Source of the DNA: Bacteroidetes bacterium CG2_30_32_10
Lineage (GTDB): Bacteria > Bacteroidota > Bacteroidia > Bacteroidales > CG2-30-32-10
Direction of reading: 5' to 3'
Length of the DNA stretch: 25,534 nt
NCBI GenBank assembly: GCA_001872995.1
Contig: MNXO01000032.1
Location: 1-25,534, forward strand
A model generated the notes under the pieces. It worked only from the letters and a program-made list of their open reading frames with translations, ran no database searches and was not told the DNA's origin. The position numbers were made by a program, and so were the translations under genes. Position 1 is the stretch's first letter, and every line of letters begins with the position of its first letter. Shown here piece by piece: positions 1 through 8,625 of this stretch.

Positions 1-49
1 ATTGTAAATTGCAAGGTCAATTTTTAAATAATCTAAAAACTAAACATTT

Positions 50-955
50 ATGAAAAATAAGATTTTCTTATTATTAAGTTTATTTGCAGCCATAATTGTT
101 GTAAATAAAAATGCAAGGGCGCAAAATTTCGCACCGGTAGGTGCAACTTGGTATTTTACCCACATACTTCCTCCGTTTCCTCCAATGGGAATATCATACA
201 CTAAGTTTGAGTCAACAAAAGATACAGTGGTGAATGGTTGGGATTGTAAAAAGATTGAGCTTTCACTTACATATGATTGCTATGGAAATTTAGTTAATAA
301 CATCCAATACTACATTCTTTATTCCATAGACAATAAGGTGTATGAAATTGAAAACAACCAGCAATATTTACTCTACGATTTTAGTAAGAATGCTGGTGAA
401 TATTGGGTGATGCCTAAGTATGACAATGATACGGTGTATGTTGAATCGATTAGTAATATAGTTTTAACCAATGGACAAACGAGAAGAGTGCAGCAGGTAC
501 ACAATTCATCAAGTATACATCCTTGGCGGTTTACAGGGAGAATAATCGAAAACATAGGATTTGAAACGTTTTTATTTCCTTACCCAGAAGTAGTGCCATG
601 TCCCGATGGAGGACCCATAAGGTGTTATTATGAAAGTGGAATTATTGTGCATAGCGAGTTGTTGCCTTGCGATTACTCAACGGTTGGTATTAACAAAAGC
701 AATGTTGAGCAAGATGGAATATTGGTAAAAAATCCGATTAATCACCAGATTGACATTCAAATAACCGATGTTTCTTTATTGCCTATACAAACAATTGCAG
801 TATATAATAATTTAGGAAAGCTTATCTGCCAACAAAATAATATAACAAATACTAGTTATATTATTGACTTCTCTGGTAAAAGCAATGGCTTTTATTATGT
901 AAAAATAATTTTAAATAACAATCAAACTATCATTAAAAAAATCATAAAACAATAA
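50..955 (+). CDS. T9SS-exported protein of unknown function with type A sorting domain
   Basis: This 301-residue protein starts with a signal peptide (about residues 1-24: Lys at 2 and 4, a hydrophobic core, then a small-residue cleavage site before Gln25). The last 75 or so residues have the type A T9SS C-terminal sorting domain layout: a beta-strand-rich stretch with NNLGKLI, then NGFYYVKI and a basic tail ending KKIIKQ. Such proteins cross the inner membrane by Sec and the outer membrane by T9SS, and the tail is removed on secretion. The middle section (GATWYF near the start, VNGWDCKKIE, then a Cys-containing RCYYESG stretch) resembles a region common in secreted Bacteroidota proteins, but I know no function for it. 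The next gene starts four bases after the stop, so the two are probably co-transcribed. I see no clear Shine-Dalgarno sequence. Export is well supported; function is unknown. Confidence 0.85.
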   Translation: MKNKIFLLLSLFAAIIVVNKNARAQNFAPVGATWYFTHILPPFPPMGISYTKFESTKDTVVNGWDCKKIELSLTYDCYGNLVNNIQYYILYSIDNKVYEIENNQQYLLYDFSKNAGEYWVMPKYDNDTVYVESISNIVLTNGQTRRVQQVHNSSSIHPWRFTGRIIENIGFETFLFPYPEVVPCPDGGPIRCYYESGIIVHSELLPCDYSTVGINKSNVEQDGILVKNPINHQIDIQITDVSLLPIQTIAVYNNLGKLICQQNNITNTSYIIDFSGKSNGFYYVKIILNNNQTIIKKIIKQ

Positions 956-959
956 AACT

Positions 960-2198
960 ATGAAAACAACTAAACTCTTTTTAACAATCATCTTATTGTT
1001 TGCATTAAAAACAAGTATGGCTCAGGAAACATGGTATGAGCATTGGGCATACCCAAACTCAAACTTTAATTCGGTAAGTATTTATAATTATTTTTTTGAT
1101 GGAATTGCATGCGGTGATTTAGGAATTATTACACATTGGGAACAAGGTGTTGACGATTTTTGGATGCCAAATAATTATTTGATAACTAACCAAAATTTAA
1201 ATGCGGTATATGAAATTGACTCGTTAAATTATTTAAAAGCATATATAGTAGGTGACAGTGGAATAATATTAAAGACAAATTCTAATTTTGGTTTTGGAGA
1301 TATTCCATTTTACAAACAAAGCAGTCCGACAACCCGAAATTTATATTCTGTTAATTTTCCAGTTTATATGTTAGGAATTGCAGTGGGAGATACAGGTACT
1401 ATTGTTAGAACTACTGATGGTGGAAGTCATTGGAATTTAATTAGCAGTATTACCTTAAATAGGCTTTATTCGGTTCAGTTTCCAAGTACCAATATAGGGT
1501 ATGCAGTTGGAGTAAATGGAACGGTAATTAAAACAACCGATGGCGGTGAAAGTTGGGTAATGAAAACACAAGCTATTGCCGATACTTTGCATTGTGTTTG
1601 GTTTACAGATGACAATACTGGTTTTGTAGTTAGTAGAAATGGCTTAATTTACAAAACAACCGATGGAGGTAACAATTGGCAAAATAAACCAAGCGGGATT
1701 ACCCAAAATTTAAATGCGATTAGGTTTGCTTCAGCGAGTATAGGATATGCAGCAGGTAATGACAATAAGTTATTGAGAACTGATGACAATGGTGAAACAT
1801 GGACTCTCCAAACATTACCAGCAATTTCTAATCAAGGACATTATAAAGGGATTGGCATCAGTACAATTGGTGAGGTTTCATTAGTTGGCTCCAATGGAAC
1901 AGCACTTGGCAATTATCCTGATGGTGGTTCAATTCAAAAATATGGGAACAACAGAGAAGTGAAGATAACACCCAATCCTGCCAAAAATAAAATAACCATT
2001 TACTTGCAAAACAATAAAAACTTTAGCGGTTTAGAATTATTTATTTATAACCTGCAAGGACAAATGGTGTTGCAACAAACCTTTAAACAAAACAATAGTG
2101 AAATAGATATTTCGCAATTGGAGGAAGGAATTTATATTGCAGAGATAAGGATGAGTGATGTAAGCTATAGGCAGGAGAAGTTTGTGGTAGTAAAATAA
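960..2198 (+). CDS. T9SS-exported Ycf48/BNR-like repeat protein
   Basis: The protein has 412 residues with a signal peptide (about 1-21, ending SMAQ). Residues from about 30 to 320 contain repeated blades of the Ycf48 / photosystem II assembly-factor-like (BNR, sialidase-like) type. Each has a G-[IY]-A-V-G entry, a turn, and a TTDGG-x-x-W signature. I count three clean TTDGG blades and one TDDNG blade, with earlier divergent ones. The structure is therefore expected to be a beta-propeller. The final 75 or so residues (from about KITPNPAKNKI, with YNLQGQMV and EGIYIAEI) form a type A T9SS sorting domain. In Bacteroidota these blades are a generic secreted scaffold, so the name does not imply a photosystem role. 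It lies four bases downstream of another T9SS protein and is probably in the same transcript. The ligand or substrate is unknown. Confidence 0.88.
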   Translation: MKTTKLFLTIILLFALKTSMAQETWYEHWAYPNSNFNSVSIYNYFFDGIACGDLGIITHWEQGVDDFWMPNNYLITNQNLNAVYEIDSLNYLKAYIVGDSGIILKTNSNFGFGDIPFYKQSSPTTRNLYSVNFPVYMLGIAVGDTGTIVRTTDGGSHWNLISSITLNRLYSVQFPSTNIGYAVGVNGTVIKTTDGGESWVMKTQAIADTLHCVWFTDDNTGFVVSRNGLIYKTTDGGNNWQNKPSGITQNLNAIRFASASIGYAAGNDNKLLRTDDNGETWTLQTLPAISNQGHYKGIGISTIGEVSLVGSNGTALGNYPDGGSIQKYGNNREVKITPNPAKNKITIYLQNNKNFSGLELFIYNLQGQMVLQQTFKQNNSEIDISQLEEGIYIAEIRMSDVSYRQEKFVVVK

Positions 2199-2276
2199 AT
2201 AAGTTTGTATTTCTTTATCCTCAGCAAGACAAAGATTTATTTTGCTTAATGTAAATAAGTTTTATAGATGTTGTAT

Positions 2277-2294
2277 GGTATTTATACTAATACC
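2277..2294. terminator. Weak hairpin between convergent genes
   Basis: GGTATT and AATACC form a six-base stem around a six-base loop in the 112-base gap between two convergent genes. There is no T-run immediately after it on either strand, so its action as a terminator is uncertain. Confidence 0.25.
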
Positions 2295-2310
2295 AGTGGA
2301 GAATATTTTT

Positions 2311-3393
2311 TTATTGCAATTTCACTCTTGGGTCAATCAAAGCATAAGAGATATCAACAAAGATATTGATAACAATCAAAATAATTGAGATAAACAAAAC
2401 ACCTCCCATTACCACTGGAAAATCATATTTTTCTAGGGCTTCGACCATTGTAACTCCAATGCCTTTCCAATCGAAAACATATTCAACAAATACGGCACCT
2501 GCCAAAAGTGAAGCCAGCCAACCAGATGCTGCTGTTATTACAGGATTCAAAGCATTTTTAAATGCATGCCTTGTTATCACTTTGTAAAAGCTTAATCCTT
2601 TTGCTTTGGCTGTTCTAATGTAATCTTGCGAAAGCACATCAATCATAGAGCTTCGCATTAGTTGAACAATAACAGCCAAAGGTCTAATGCCAAGTGTAAT
2701 TGCAGGAAGAATTAAATTTTTAAAATCAATATATTCTCCATTACCAAAATCATCAATGGTGTACATGCTTCCAAACATATTTAATCCCGTATAATTTGCA
2801 AGAACAAATGCGAAAAACCAAGCTATAAGAATAGCAGCAAAAAAAGATGGAACCGACATCCCTAATACCGAAATAATTAAAGCCACTCTGTCAATAATAC
2901 TATTTTTGTAAATGGCAGCTAAAGTGCCTAATCCTGTACCCACTATAAAAGCAAAAATCATAGCAACAAATGCCAACAACGCAGTAGCAGGAAAAGCACT
3001 TGCAAGAATTTCAGTTACCTGTCGCTTAGACTGGTATGACCTACGCATATATGGATATTTTAAAACTACTACGTTTTCTTTTGATATTTTAAAAAGTACG
3101 GTGCAATGGACATATTTTTCAGTATTCAGATACCAATAGCTTTGATTATTATTAATATTATGAATAGAAATAGGAGATAAATCGTTTAAATAATTAAAAT
3201 ATTGAGTCAATATAGGTTTGTCTCTTCCCAAATCTTTGTTAATAGCTTCCACTGAAGCCATATCTGCTCTTTGCCCCAACATCATTCGGGCTGGGTCGCC
3301 AGGAAGAACATTAAATAAAAAAAATATCAGGGTAATAACGCCCAACATCACTGCAATTCCATATACAAGCCGTTTGATAATAAACCTAAGCAT
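2311..3393 (-). CDS. ABC transporter permease, DppB/OppB type
   Basis: The protein is 360 residues and is an inner-membrane permease of the BPD_transp_1 family, the kind that forms one half of the channel in peptide or nickel importers. The start (RFIIKRLVYGIAVMLGV, first membrane helix, then FNVLPGDP and MMLG) is the classic DppB/OppB N-terminus. Further helices follow at about 130-165, 170-195, 225-245, 285-305 and 325-350. The cytoplasmic EAA loop that contacts the ATPase is seen at about 255-285 (DYIRTAKAKGLS). It is longer than the usual 305-340 residues because of an extra segment at about 70-120, before YMRRSYQSKRQV. No second permease, ATPase or binding protein is nearby, so the other subunits must be encoded elsewhere or this is an orphan. 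The family call is firm; the substrate is not visible from sequence. Confidence 0.88.
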   Translation of the reverse strand: MLRFIIKRLVYGIAVMLGVITLIFFLFNVLPGDPARMMLGQRADMASVEAINKDLGRDKPILTQYFNYLNDLSPISIHNINNNQSYWYLNTEKYVHCTVLFKISKENVVVLKYPYMRRSYQSKRQVTEILASAFPATALLAFVAMIFAFIVGTGLGTLAAIYKNSIIDRVALIISVLGMSVPSFFAAILIAWFFAFVLANYTGLNMFGSMYTIDDFGNGEYIDFKNLILPAITLGIRPLAVIVQLMRSSMIDVLSQDYIRTAKAKGLSFYKVITRHAFKNALNPVITAASGWLASLLAGAVFVEYVFDWKGIGVTMVEALEKYDFPVVMGGVLFISIILIVINIFVDISYALIDPRVKLQ

Positions 3394-3686
3394 TCCCCTT
3401 TATTAAGTTTTGTAGTAAAATAAGGCAAACCTACAAAAATTAATAGTAATTTTACAAATAATTTGCTTTCATTTTAATTAATTTTAAAGTAGAATATTTT
3501 TAAATCAAACTATGTATTATATTTTACACCGAATAATTATTGTGTTTTATAGATTGTAATTTTTTTAATCAAACTAATTTATTTATCTTTATCAATTAAT
3601 CACATTTTTTTTAAAGCACACCCTATAAACATATTGCTAATTTTTGCAAACAATTTTATTAAACCAATCTTTATAAAAAAAGCCTT
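3394..3686. other. AT-rich divergent intergenic region with a direct repeat and a small palindrome
   Basis: This 293-base stretch separates the divergent permease and GWxTD genes and has no credible ORF. It holds two 16-base copies matching at 15 positions (TTTTTAAATCAAACTA at 3497-3512 and TTTTTTAATCAAACTA at 3561-3576). Between them, at 3527-3544, lies a short dyad (CAC, CG bulge, AATAA, TTATT, GTG). The arrangement could be a regulator-binding region for the divergent promoters, but in DNA this AT-rich chance matches are common. I find no clean TAnnTTTG promoter for either gene; TAATTTTTG upstream of the GWxTD gene is one base too long. Confidence 0.35.
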
Positions 3687-5165
3687 ATGAAAACAATTCG
3701 CACATTATTAATCTTATCGATCTTTATTGCAGGTTTTGCTCAACAAACTTATGCAAAAAAGCTACAAACTTACGTTTCGTATTCTACGTTTAGCTCTCCA
3801 AGTGATGGACCTTATTTGGAAACTTATCTCGCTTTTTCGGGTAGAAGCATTTATTTTGTTAAAAACGAAAAAAACAAGTTTTTATCAAATATAGAAATTA
3901 CAATGATTTTCTCCCAAAATAATATTGTGAAAGCTTTTGACAAGTACATTGTAAATATTCCTGAACAGGAAGACACCTTGAACATTAAAAACTTTATTGA
4001 CCAACACCGATTTGCTTTACCCAATGGTTCTTATTTGTTTGAAATACAAATTAACGATAAGAACTCCGTAAACAAATCAATATCAGGCAAAGATTCTATT
4101 ACCATTAATTTCCCTACTGATAAAATTATGGTATCAGGCATTCAGCCAATAGAAACTTATACACCTACTGTTAAACCATCCACTTACACAAAAAGTGGAT
4201 ATGATTTAGCGCCTATGGTCATTAATTTTTATCCAAAGACCATTAATAAGCTCGCTTATTATACCGAAATATACAATACCGATAAATTGCTAGGTAAAGA
4301 TGAAAAATTTATCACTAAGTGCTATGTAGAATCTTATGAAAGCAAAATTGAATTGCCTGAATATGAAATAATCAAAAGAGAAACAACAAAACCTGTTCAA
4401 GTTATATTACAGGAAATTGCTATTGACAAACTACCCTCAGGAAATTACAATCTGGTTGTTGAAGTGAGAGATAAAGACAATCAAATGGTGTCCATCAATA
4501 AAATGTTTTTCCAGAGAAGCAATCCTGGTTTAACCATCAAACCTGAAGACCTTGAAAACTTAATTTTAAGTAACAGTTTTGCAGAAAAAATCAAGAATCG
4601 CGATACTTTGATTGAATACATCCGCTATCTTTATCCAATTTCTTCAGAAATAGAAAAAAGCTTTGCTCAGAATTTAGTAAAACAAAACGATGTCAGTACC
4701 AACATGCTTCAAAAATATTTTTTAAAGTTTTGGATGGATCGCAACAACACAAACCCCGAATTAGCTTGGAATAACTATCTATTTGAAGTAACTAAAGTAA
4801 ATAATTCCTATTCTACAGGATATCAAAAAGGGTATTTATCGGATAGAGGCAGGGTATATTTACAATATGGACCACCAAACAGCATTAAAGGAGAGAATTT
4901 TGACCAAGCATCATTCCCATACGAAATATGGCATTACTATAGAATAGGAAATCAATCTAATAAAAAGTTTGTTTTCTGTAGCCATGATGAAGCTGCTAAT
5001 AATTATGAACTAATTAATTCTGATGTTAATGGAGAAGTATCTGATTTAGGTTGGATGAATAAAATTAAAAAAGGTGATTATAAAGACGTACTTAATTATG
5101 AAAAACAACCCCAAGAAGATGGTATATATGGAGGGAAGTTAATAGAAAACTTTAAAAATTACTAA
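3687..5165 (+). CDS. GWxTD-domain exported protein
   Basis: The protein has 492 residues and an N-terminal signal peptide (about 1-23, ending TYAK). The first two thirds look like beta-sandwich repeats: several strands, a hydrophilic stretch near 150-165, then a strand-rich module up to about 280. The C-terminal part (about 290-480) matches the GWxTD domain seen in Bacteroidota and related phyla: an FWMDRNNTNPELAWNNY helix, then DRGRVYLQYGPPNSI and a YEIWHYYRI strand. The name-giving motif is altered to G382-Y-L-S-D386. The family's biochemical role is unknown to me. The protein is expected in the periplasm or at the cell surface. A strong terminator follows at 5190-5220, so it is probably a single-gene transcript. 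The domain call is fairly firm; the function is open. Confidence 0.82.
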   Translation: MKTIRTLLILSIFIAGFAQQTYAKKLQTYVSYSTFSSPSDGPYLETYLAFSGRSIYFVKNEKNKFLSNIEITMIFSQNNIVKAFDKYIVNIPEQEDTLNIKNFIDQHRFALPNGSYLFEIQINDKNSVNKSISGKDSITINFPTDKIMVSGIQPIETYTPTVKPSTYTKSGYDLAPMVINFYPKTINKLAYYTEIYNTDKLLGKDEKFITKCYVESYESKIELPEYEIIKRETTKPVQVILQEIAIDKLPSGNYNLVVEVRDKDNQMVSINKMFFQRSNPGLTIKPEDLENLILSNSFAEKIKNRDTLIEYIRYLYPISSEIEKSFAQNLVKQNDVSTNMLQKYFLKFWMDRNNTNPELAWNNYLFEVTKVNNSYSTGYQKGYLSDRGRVYLQYGPPNSIKGENFDQASFPYEIWHYYRIGNQSNKKFVFCSHDEAANNYELINSDVNGEVSDLGWMNKIKKGDYKDVLNYEKQPQEDGIYGGKLIENFKNY

Positions 5166-5189
5166 AAGCAGTTATTTTTCATTATTTTT

Positions 5190-5220
5190 AAAAACGACCG
5201 CACTAAAGTGGTCGTTTTTA
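5190..5220 (+). terminator. Rho-independent terminator after the GWxTD gene
   Basis: An A-run and CGACC-gCACT stem pairs with AGTG-GTCG around a short AA loop and is followed by TTTTT. It sits 25 bases after the stop codon. The flanking A and T runs let it work in either direction. Confidence 0.85.
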
Positions 5221-5295
5221 TTTAAAATAAAGTGGTTTAATTTTCTTTTAATAAAATCACTAATGAAAAATAAAATGAGAATACATTCTTTTAAT

Positions 5296-5303
5296 TAATT
5301 TTG
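5296..5303 (+). promoter_or_regulatory. Putative -7 promoter element of the PHP phosphatase gene
   Basis: TAATTTTG fits the Bacteroidota TAnnTTTG -7 consensus, 23 bases before the start codon. No TTG is found at the expected distance upstream, so the -33 element is weak or absent. Confidence 0.5.
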
Positions 5304-5326
5304 CTGCTGATTAATACGTTACAATA

Positions 5327-6175
5327 ATGGTTAAATTCAATTTTCACACTCATACCAAATATTGCGATGGTTCAGCAAAACCACAAGCATACATTGATAA
5401 AGCAATAGAATTGACGTTTTCAGCAATTGGTTTTTCTGGTCATGCACCAGTCCCTTTTAGTAACGAATGGAGTATTAAACCTGAACAACTTAACAACTAT
5501 TGTCAAGAAATTAAGGAATTAAAGGAGTTGTATAAAAATAAAATTCCAATATATCTAGGCTTAGAAATTGATTTTATCCCTTCAATTACCACCAGATTTG
5601 AGCTTATTAAAAAACAACAGCAACTTGATTATCATATTGGCTCTGTTCATTTTGTTAAACATCCTGAAAACAAAGAATTGTGGTTTATTGATGGTCCAGA
5701 GCAAGGATATATTAAAGGCTTATCTGAAATATTTAAAAATGAGCCTCAAAAAGCTATTGAAACCTATTATCATCAAATTTGTGAAATGGTAGCAAGCGAA
5801 AAGCCTGATATAATTGGACATTTTGATAAGGTAAAAATGCACAATAGAAATCGTTTTTTTTCGGAAGAAGAATCTTGGTATCAAAGAATAATAAAAGAAA
5901 CACTCAAAATAATAGCAAACTCAAATAGTATAGTAGAAGTAAACACACGCGGTATTTACAAAAAGAAAACAGACACTCTTTTCCCCGATATTTCTATACT
6001 TGAACAATGCTATATGTTAAAAATACCAATCACCTTAAGTTCTGATGCCCATAAACCTGAAGAATTAAAGAATTACTTTAGCGAAACATTAGACATTTTA
6101 AAATGTGTGGGATTTAAACATCTGACTATGCTTAATGGTAATAATTGGGAAAAAGTTGAAATAATAAGAAACTAA
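5327..6175 (+). CDS. PHP-family histidinol-phosphatase
   Basis: The protein (282 residues) belongs to the PHP (polymerase and histidinol phosphatase) family and matches the HisK/HisJ type, which hydrolyses histidinol phosphate to histidinol in histidine synthesis. Metal ligands are visible in order: H7-T-H9 with CDG just after, H39 in FSGHAP, E80 in YLGLEIDF, H103 and H108 in DYHIGSVHF, a GHFDKV stretch near 165, and D240-A-H242. The length is close to that of HisJ. It is a soluble cytoplasmic enzyme. No other histidine genes lie in the window, so the substrate could be another phosphate monoester; stand-alone hisK genes do occur. A TAATTTTG promoter element lies just upstream. The start is the first ATG, and the FHTH motif directly follows it, so there is little room for error. 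Confidence 0.85.
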   Translation: MVKFNFHTHTKYCDGSAKPQAYIDKAIELTFSAIGFSGHAPVPFSNEWSIKPEQLNNYCQEIKELKELYKNKIPIYLGLEIDFIPSITTRFELIKKQQQLDYHIGSVHFVKHPENKELWFIDGPEQGYIKGLSEIFKNEPQKAIETYYHQICEMVASEKPDIIGHFDKVKMHNRNRFFSEEESWYQRIIKETLKIIANSNSIVEVNTRGIYKKKTDTLFPDISILEQCYMLKIPITLSSDAHKPEELKNYFSETLDILKCVGFKHLTMLNGNNWEKVEIIRN

Positions 6176-6198
6176 GATATAAAGATATTTAACCCAGA

Positions 6199-6340
6199 TT
6201 GCTCATTAGAAAATGAGCAAACGATTAAAAATTTGTAAATCAATTTTTACTAAAATTGATATAAATTCTAAATCGGGATTAAACCCAACTAAATCAAATA
6301 GTTCATTTAAAAAAAATCCTATTAATTAAATTGGGCTTAA
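6199..6340. repeat. Cluster of inverted repeats upstream of the foldase gene
   Basis: The 237-base gap between the phosphatase and foldase genes contains two perfect 9-bp stems with 4-base loops: TTGCTCATT/AATGAGCAA at 6199-6220 (loop AGAA) and ATCAATTTT/AAAATTGAT at 6239-6260 (loop TACT). A longer-range pair, TTAAACCCAA at 6279-6288 and TTGGGCTTAA at 6331-6340, matches at nine of ten positions. None is followed by a proper T-run except a T-stretch at 6351-6360. They lie before the foldase promoter, so they would belong to the 3' end of the phosphatase transcript, to an unlisted RNA, or to a DNA site. Confidence 0.5.
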
Positions 6341-6381
6341 CAGATAATTGATTTTTTTTTTAACATTCAAATATCTTTACA

Positions 6382-6389
6382 TACATTTG
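6382..6389 (+). promoter_or_regulatory. Putative -7 promoter element of the PPIase/foldase gene
   Basis: TACATTTG matches TAnnTTTG exactly, 23 bases before the ATG. The implied leader is short, about 15-18 bases, and A-rich. This is the usual Bacteroidota arrangement without a Shine-Dalgarno site. Confidence 0.55.
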
Positions 6390-6412
6390 CAAATTAATTA
6401 AAAAAGATAAAA

Positions 6413-8542
6413 ATGGCTATAATTGGTAAACTTCGAAATTATTCTAAACTACTTGTAATTATTGTTGGTATTGCAATAGCAGGCTTTGTATTGGGTGATT
6501 TTATGAGAAAAAATCCTAATAAACAATCAAATTTTATTGGCGAAATTGCTGGAAATAAAATTGCCTATAGAGATTTTGAAATGAAAGTGGAACAACAAAT
6601 GGAGATGCTTAAACAGCAATCGCATCAAGAAAACCTTACAAACCAACAAACATTTGAAATTCGCCAACAAATATGGCAACAAATGATTAAAGATATTACT
6701 TTGCAAAAGGAATTTGATGCATTAGGATTATCAGTAAGCGAAACCGAATTAAAAGATTTGATAACAGGAAGCAATCCACCACAAGCTATACTTCAAAGTT
6801 TTACTGACCCTCAAACAGGTCAATTTCATCCCGAAGAAGTATTGAAATTTTATAACCAAATTGACCAAGCAGAACCAGCTACCCAAAAACAATGGTATCA
6901 AATGCTTGATTATATAAAATCAGAACGCATTGCAAGCAAATACAACAACCTTATCTTAAAAGGATTTTATGTTACTAAAAGCTTTGCCAAAAGAGACTTT
7001 TCTGATAAAAACAAAAATTCAAATGTGCTACTTGTAGCAACGCCATATTCTACCATTCAAGATAATAGCATCAAACTAAATGATGACGATTATCAAAAAT
7101 ATTATGATGAGCACAAACAAGAATTTGATATTGAAGCATCACGCGATATTGAATTTGTGATTTTTGATGTTTTGCCTTCTCAGCAAGATGTTGCAAAAGT
7201 AGAAGAAAGCATGAAACTGGTTCGTCAAGACTTTGAAAAATCAGAAAATATAGAATCATTTGTATCACTCAATTCTGATTCAAAATATGATAGTATGTTT
7301 TATGGAAAAGGTACTTTGCCTTTGTTTATTGACTCTATTGTATTCAATTCGCCAAAAGAAACTTTTATTGGACCAATAAAGGACAATTTTACATTTACCG
7401 TTGCAAAAGTGATGGAATTTCAAGATAGACCCGATTCTATGCGTGCCAGCCACATTCTCATTTCTTATGACAGTGTAAAACAACCTATCAAGCAAGATAT
7501 GAAACGGACAAAAATTGCATCCAAAAAATTAGTAGATAGTCTTTTTGCTATTGTAAAAAAAGACCCAAAATTGTTTGATACTATTGCAAAACAATTTTCT
7601 GATGACCCTTCTGCTCAAAAGAATAAAGGAGATTTAGAATGGTTTAAAGATCAAACTATGGTAAAACAATTTAACGATGCATGTTTTAATGGTAAAGTGG
7701 GCGATATTACTATTGTTGAAACTGATTTTGGTTATCATATTATTAAAGTTACTGGCAAACAAGAATATAAAAAGAAAGCAATGGTAGCAATAATTACAAG
7801 AAAAGTGGAACCAAGCACCGAAACATATCAAGATTATTATACCAAAGCAAGCAATTTCCATTCTCAAAATAAAACCATTGAACAATTTGATAAAAGTTGT
7901 GTTAGTGCTGGGATCAACAAACGCACTGCAGAATATCTTCGCGAAATGGACAATTCTTTACCAGGATTAGAAACAGCAAGAGACATTATTCGTTGGGCAT
8001 ATAACAAAGAAACTAAAAAAGGCTCTGTTTGTGATGCAGTGTTTGATTTAGGTGATAAATATGTGATAGCTGTTTTGAAAGAAGTTCGTTTAAAAGGGAT
8101 TGCCCCACTCGAACAAATTAAACCACTTATAGAACCAATGGTAAAAAGAGAAAAGAAAGCTGAACAACTCTTGACAAAAGTAAATTCTGTTTATACTCCT
8201 ACAATTGATATGGGATTATTAGCTACTAAACTGAATAGTAAATTAGATACTATTCCAATGCTTTCATTTTCTTCTTATAATTTACCAGGATTTGGACCAG
8301 AACCCGAAGTGCTTGGAGCATTATATTCATTGAAAAAAGGGAATACTTCTAAACCAATAAAAGGAAATATGGGCGTTTTTGTCATCAAAGCAATTGATGT
8401 TACCGAAGCTCCAGTAATTCAAGATTATGCTCCTGTTAAAATGCAAATATATGGATTGTTTAATTCCATTGCAAATTATCAAATTAACCGAATTCTCGAA
8501 AAAGCTGCTAATGTTAAAGATAATAGAGTTTTATTCTATTAA
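6413..8542 (+). CDS. Membrane-anchored peptidyl-prolyl isomerase / foldase, PpiD-SurA type
   Basis: The protein has 709 residues. One membrane helix (about 12-28) anchors it in the inner membrane, after the short leader MAIIGKLRNYSK, as in PpiD. The SurA_N-type chaperone region follows (about 40-230, Gln-rich helices). A parvulin (PPIC/rotamase) domain lies at about 340-450: it opens with RASHILIS, has a GDLEWF turn near 405, and closes with GYHIIKV near 439, the standard parvulin signature order. A second, degenerate parvulin-like half may occupy about 500-690 (YNKETKKGSV, KYVIAVLKEV, KGNMGVFVIKA). Its likely task is to help outer-membrane and secreted proteins fold as they leave the Sec translocon in the periplasm. 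The gene appears to be monocistronic, with its own -7 element and a terminator immediately downstream. Confidence 0.9.
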   Translation: MAIIGKLRNYSKLLVIIVGIAIAGFVLGDFMRKNPNKQSNFIGEIAGNKIAYRDFEMKVEQQMEMLKQQSHQENLTNQQTFEIRQQIWQQMIKDITLQKEFDALGLSVSETELKDLITGSNPPQAILQSFTDPQTGQFHPEEVLKFYNQIDQAEPATQKQWYQMLDYIKSERIASKYNNLILKGFYVTKSFAKRDFSDKNKNSNVLLVATPYSTIQDNSIKLNDDDYQKYYDEHKQEFDIEASRDIEFVIFDVLPSQQDVAKVEESMKLVRQDFEKSENIESFVSLNSDSKYDSMFYGKGTLPLFIDSIVFNSPKETFIGPIKDNFTFTVAKVMEFQDRPDSMRASHILISYDSVKQPIKQDMKRTKIASKKLVDSLFAIVKKDPKLFDTIAKQFSDDPSAQKNKGDLEWFKDQTMVKQFNDACFNGKVGDITIVETDFGYHIIKVTGKQEYKKKAMVAIITRKVEPSTETYQDYYTKASNFHSQNKTIEQFDKSCVSAGINKRTAEYLREMDNSLPGLETARDIIRWAYNKETKKGSVCDAVFDLGDKYVIAVLKEVRLKGIAPLEQIKPLIEPMVKREKKAEQLLTKVNSVYTPTIDMGLLATKLNSKLDTIPMLSFSSYNLPGFGPEPEVLGALYSLKKGNTSKPIKGNMGVFVIKAIDVTEAPVIQDYAPVKMQIYGLFNSIANYQINRILEKAANVKDNRVLFY

Positions 8543-8565
8543 TCTTCCAAAATATTAATAATTAT

Positions 8566-8599
8566 AAAAGGAGAAAAGCAATTTTTCTCCTTTTTTTTT
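8566..8599. terminator. Bidirectional terminator between foldase and sirtuin genes
   Basis: AAAAGGAGAAAA pairs with TTTTCTCCTTTT around a short loop, followed by a T9 run on the + strand and TTTTATAATT on the - strand. It sits between two convergent genes and can serve both. Confidence 0.85.
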
Positions 8600-8625
8600 G
8601 TGAAAAGTATATTACAAAAAGCTTA

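Noticed and set aside
5327..6175. A DNA polymerase PHP-domain fragment as an alternative to the phosphatase
   Set aside because: The length, the FHTHTKYCDG opening and the stand-alone gene fit histidinol-phosphatase, and no polymerase domain follows.
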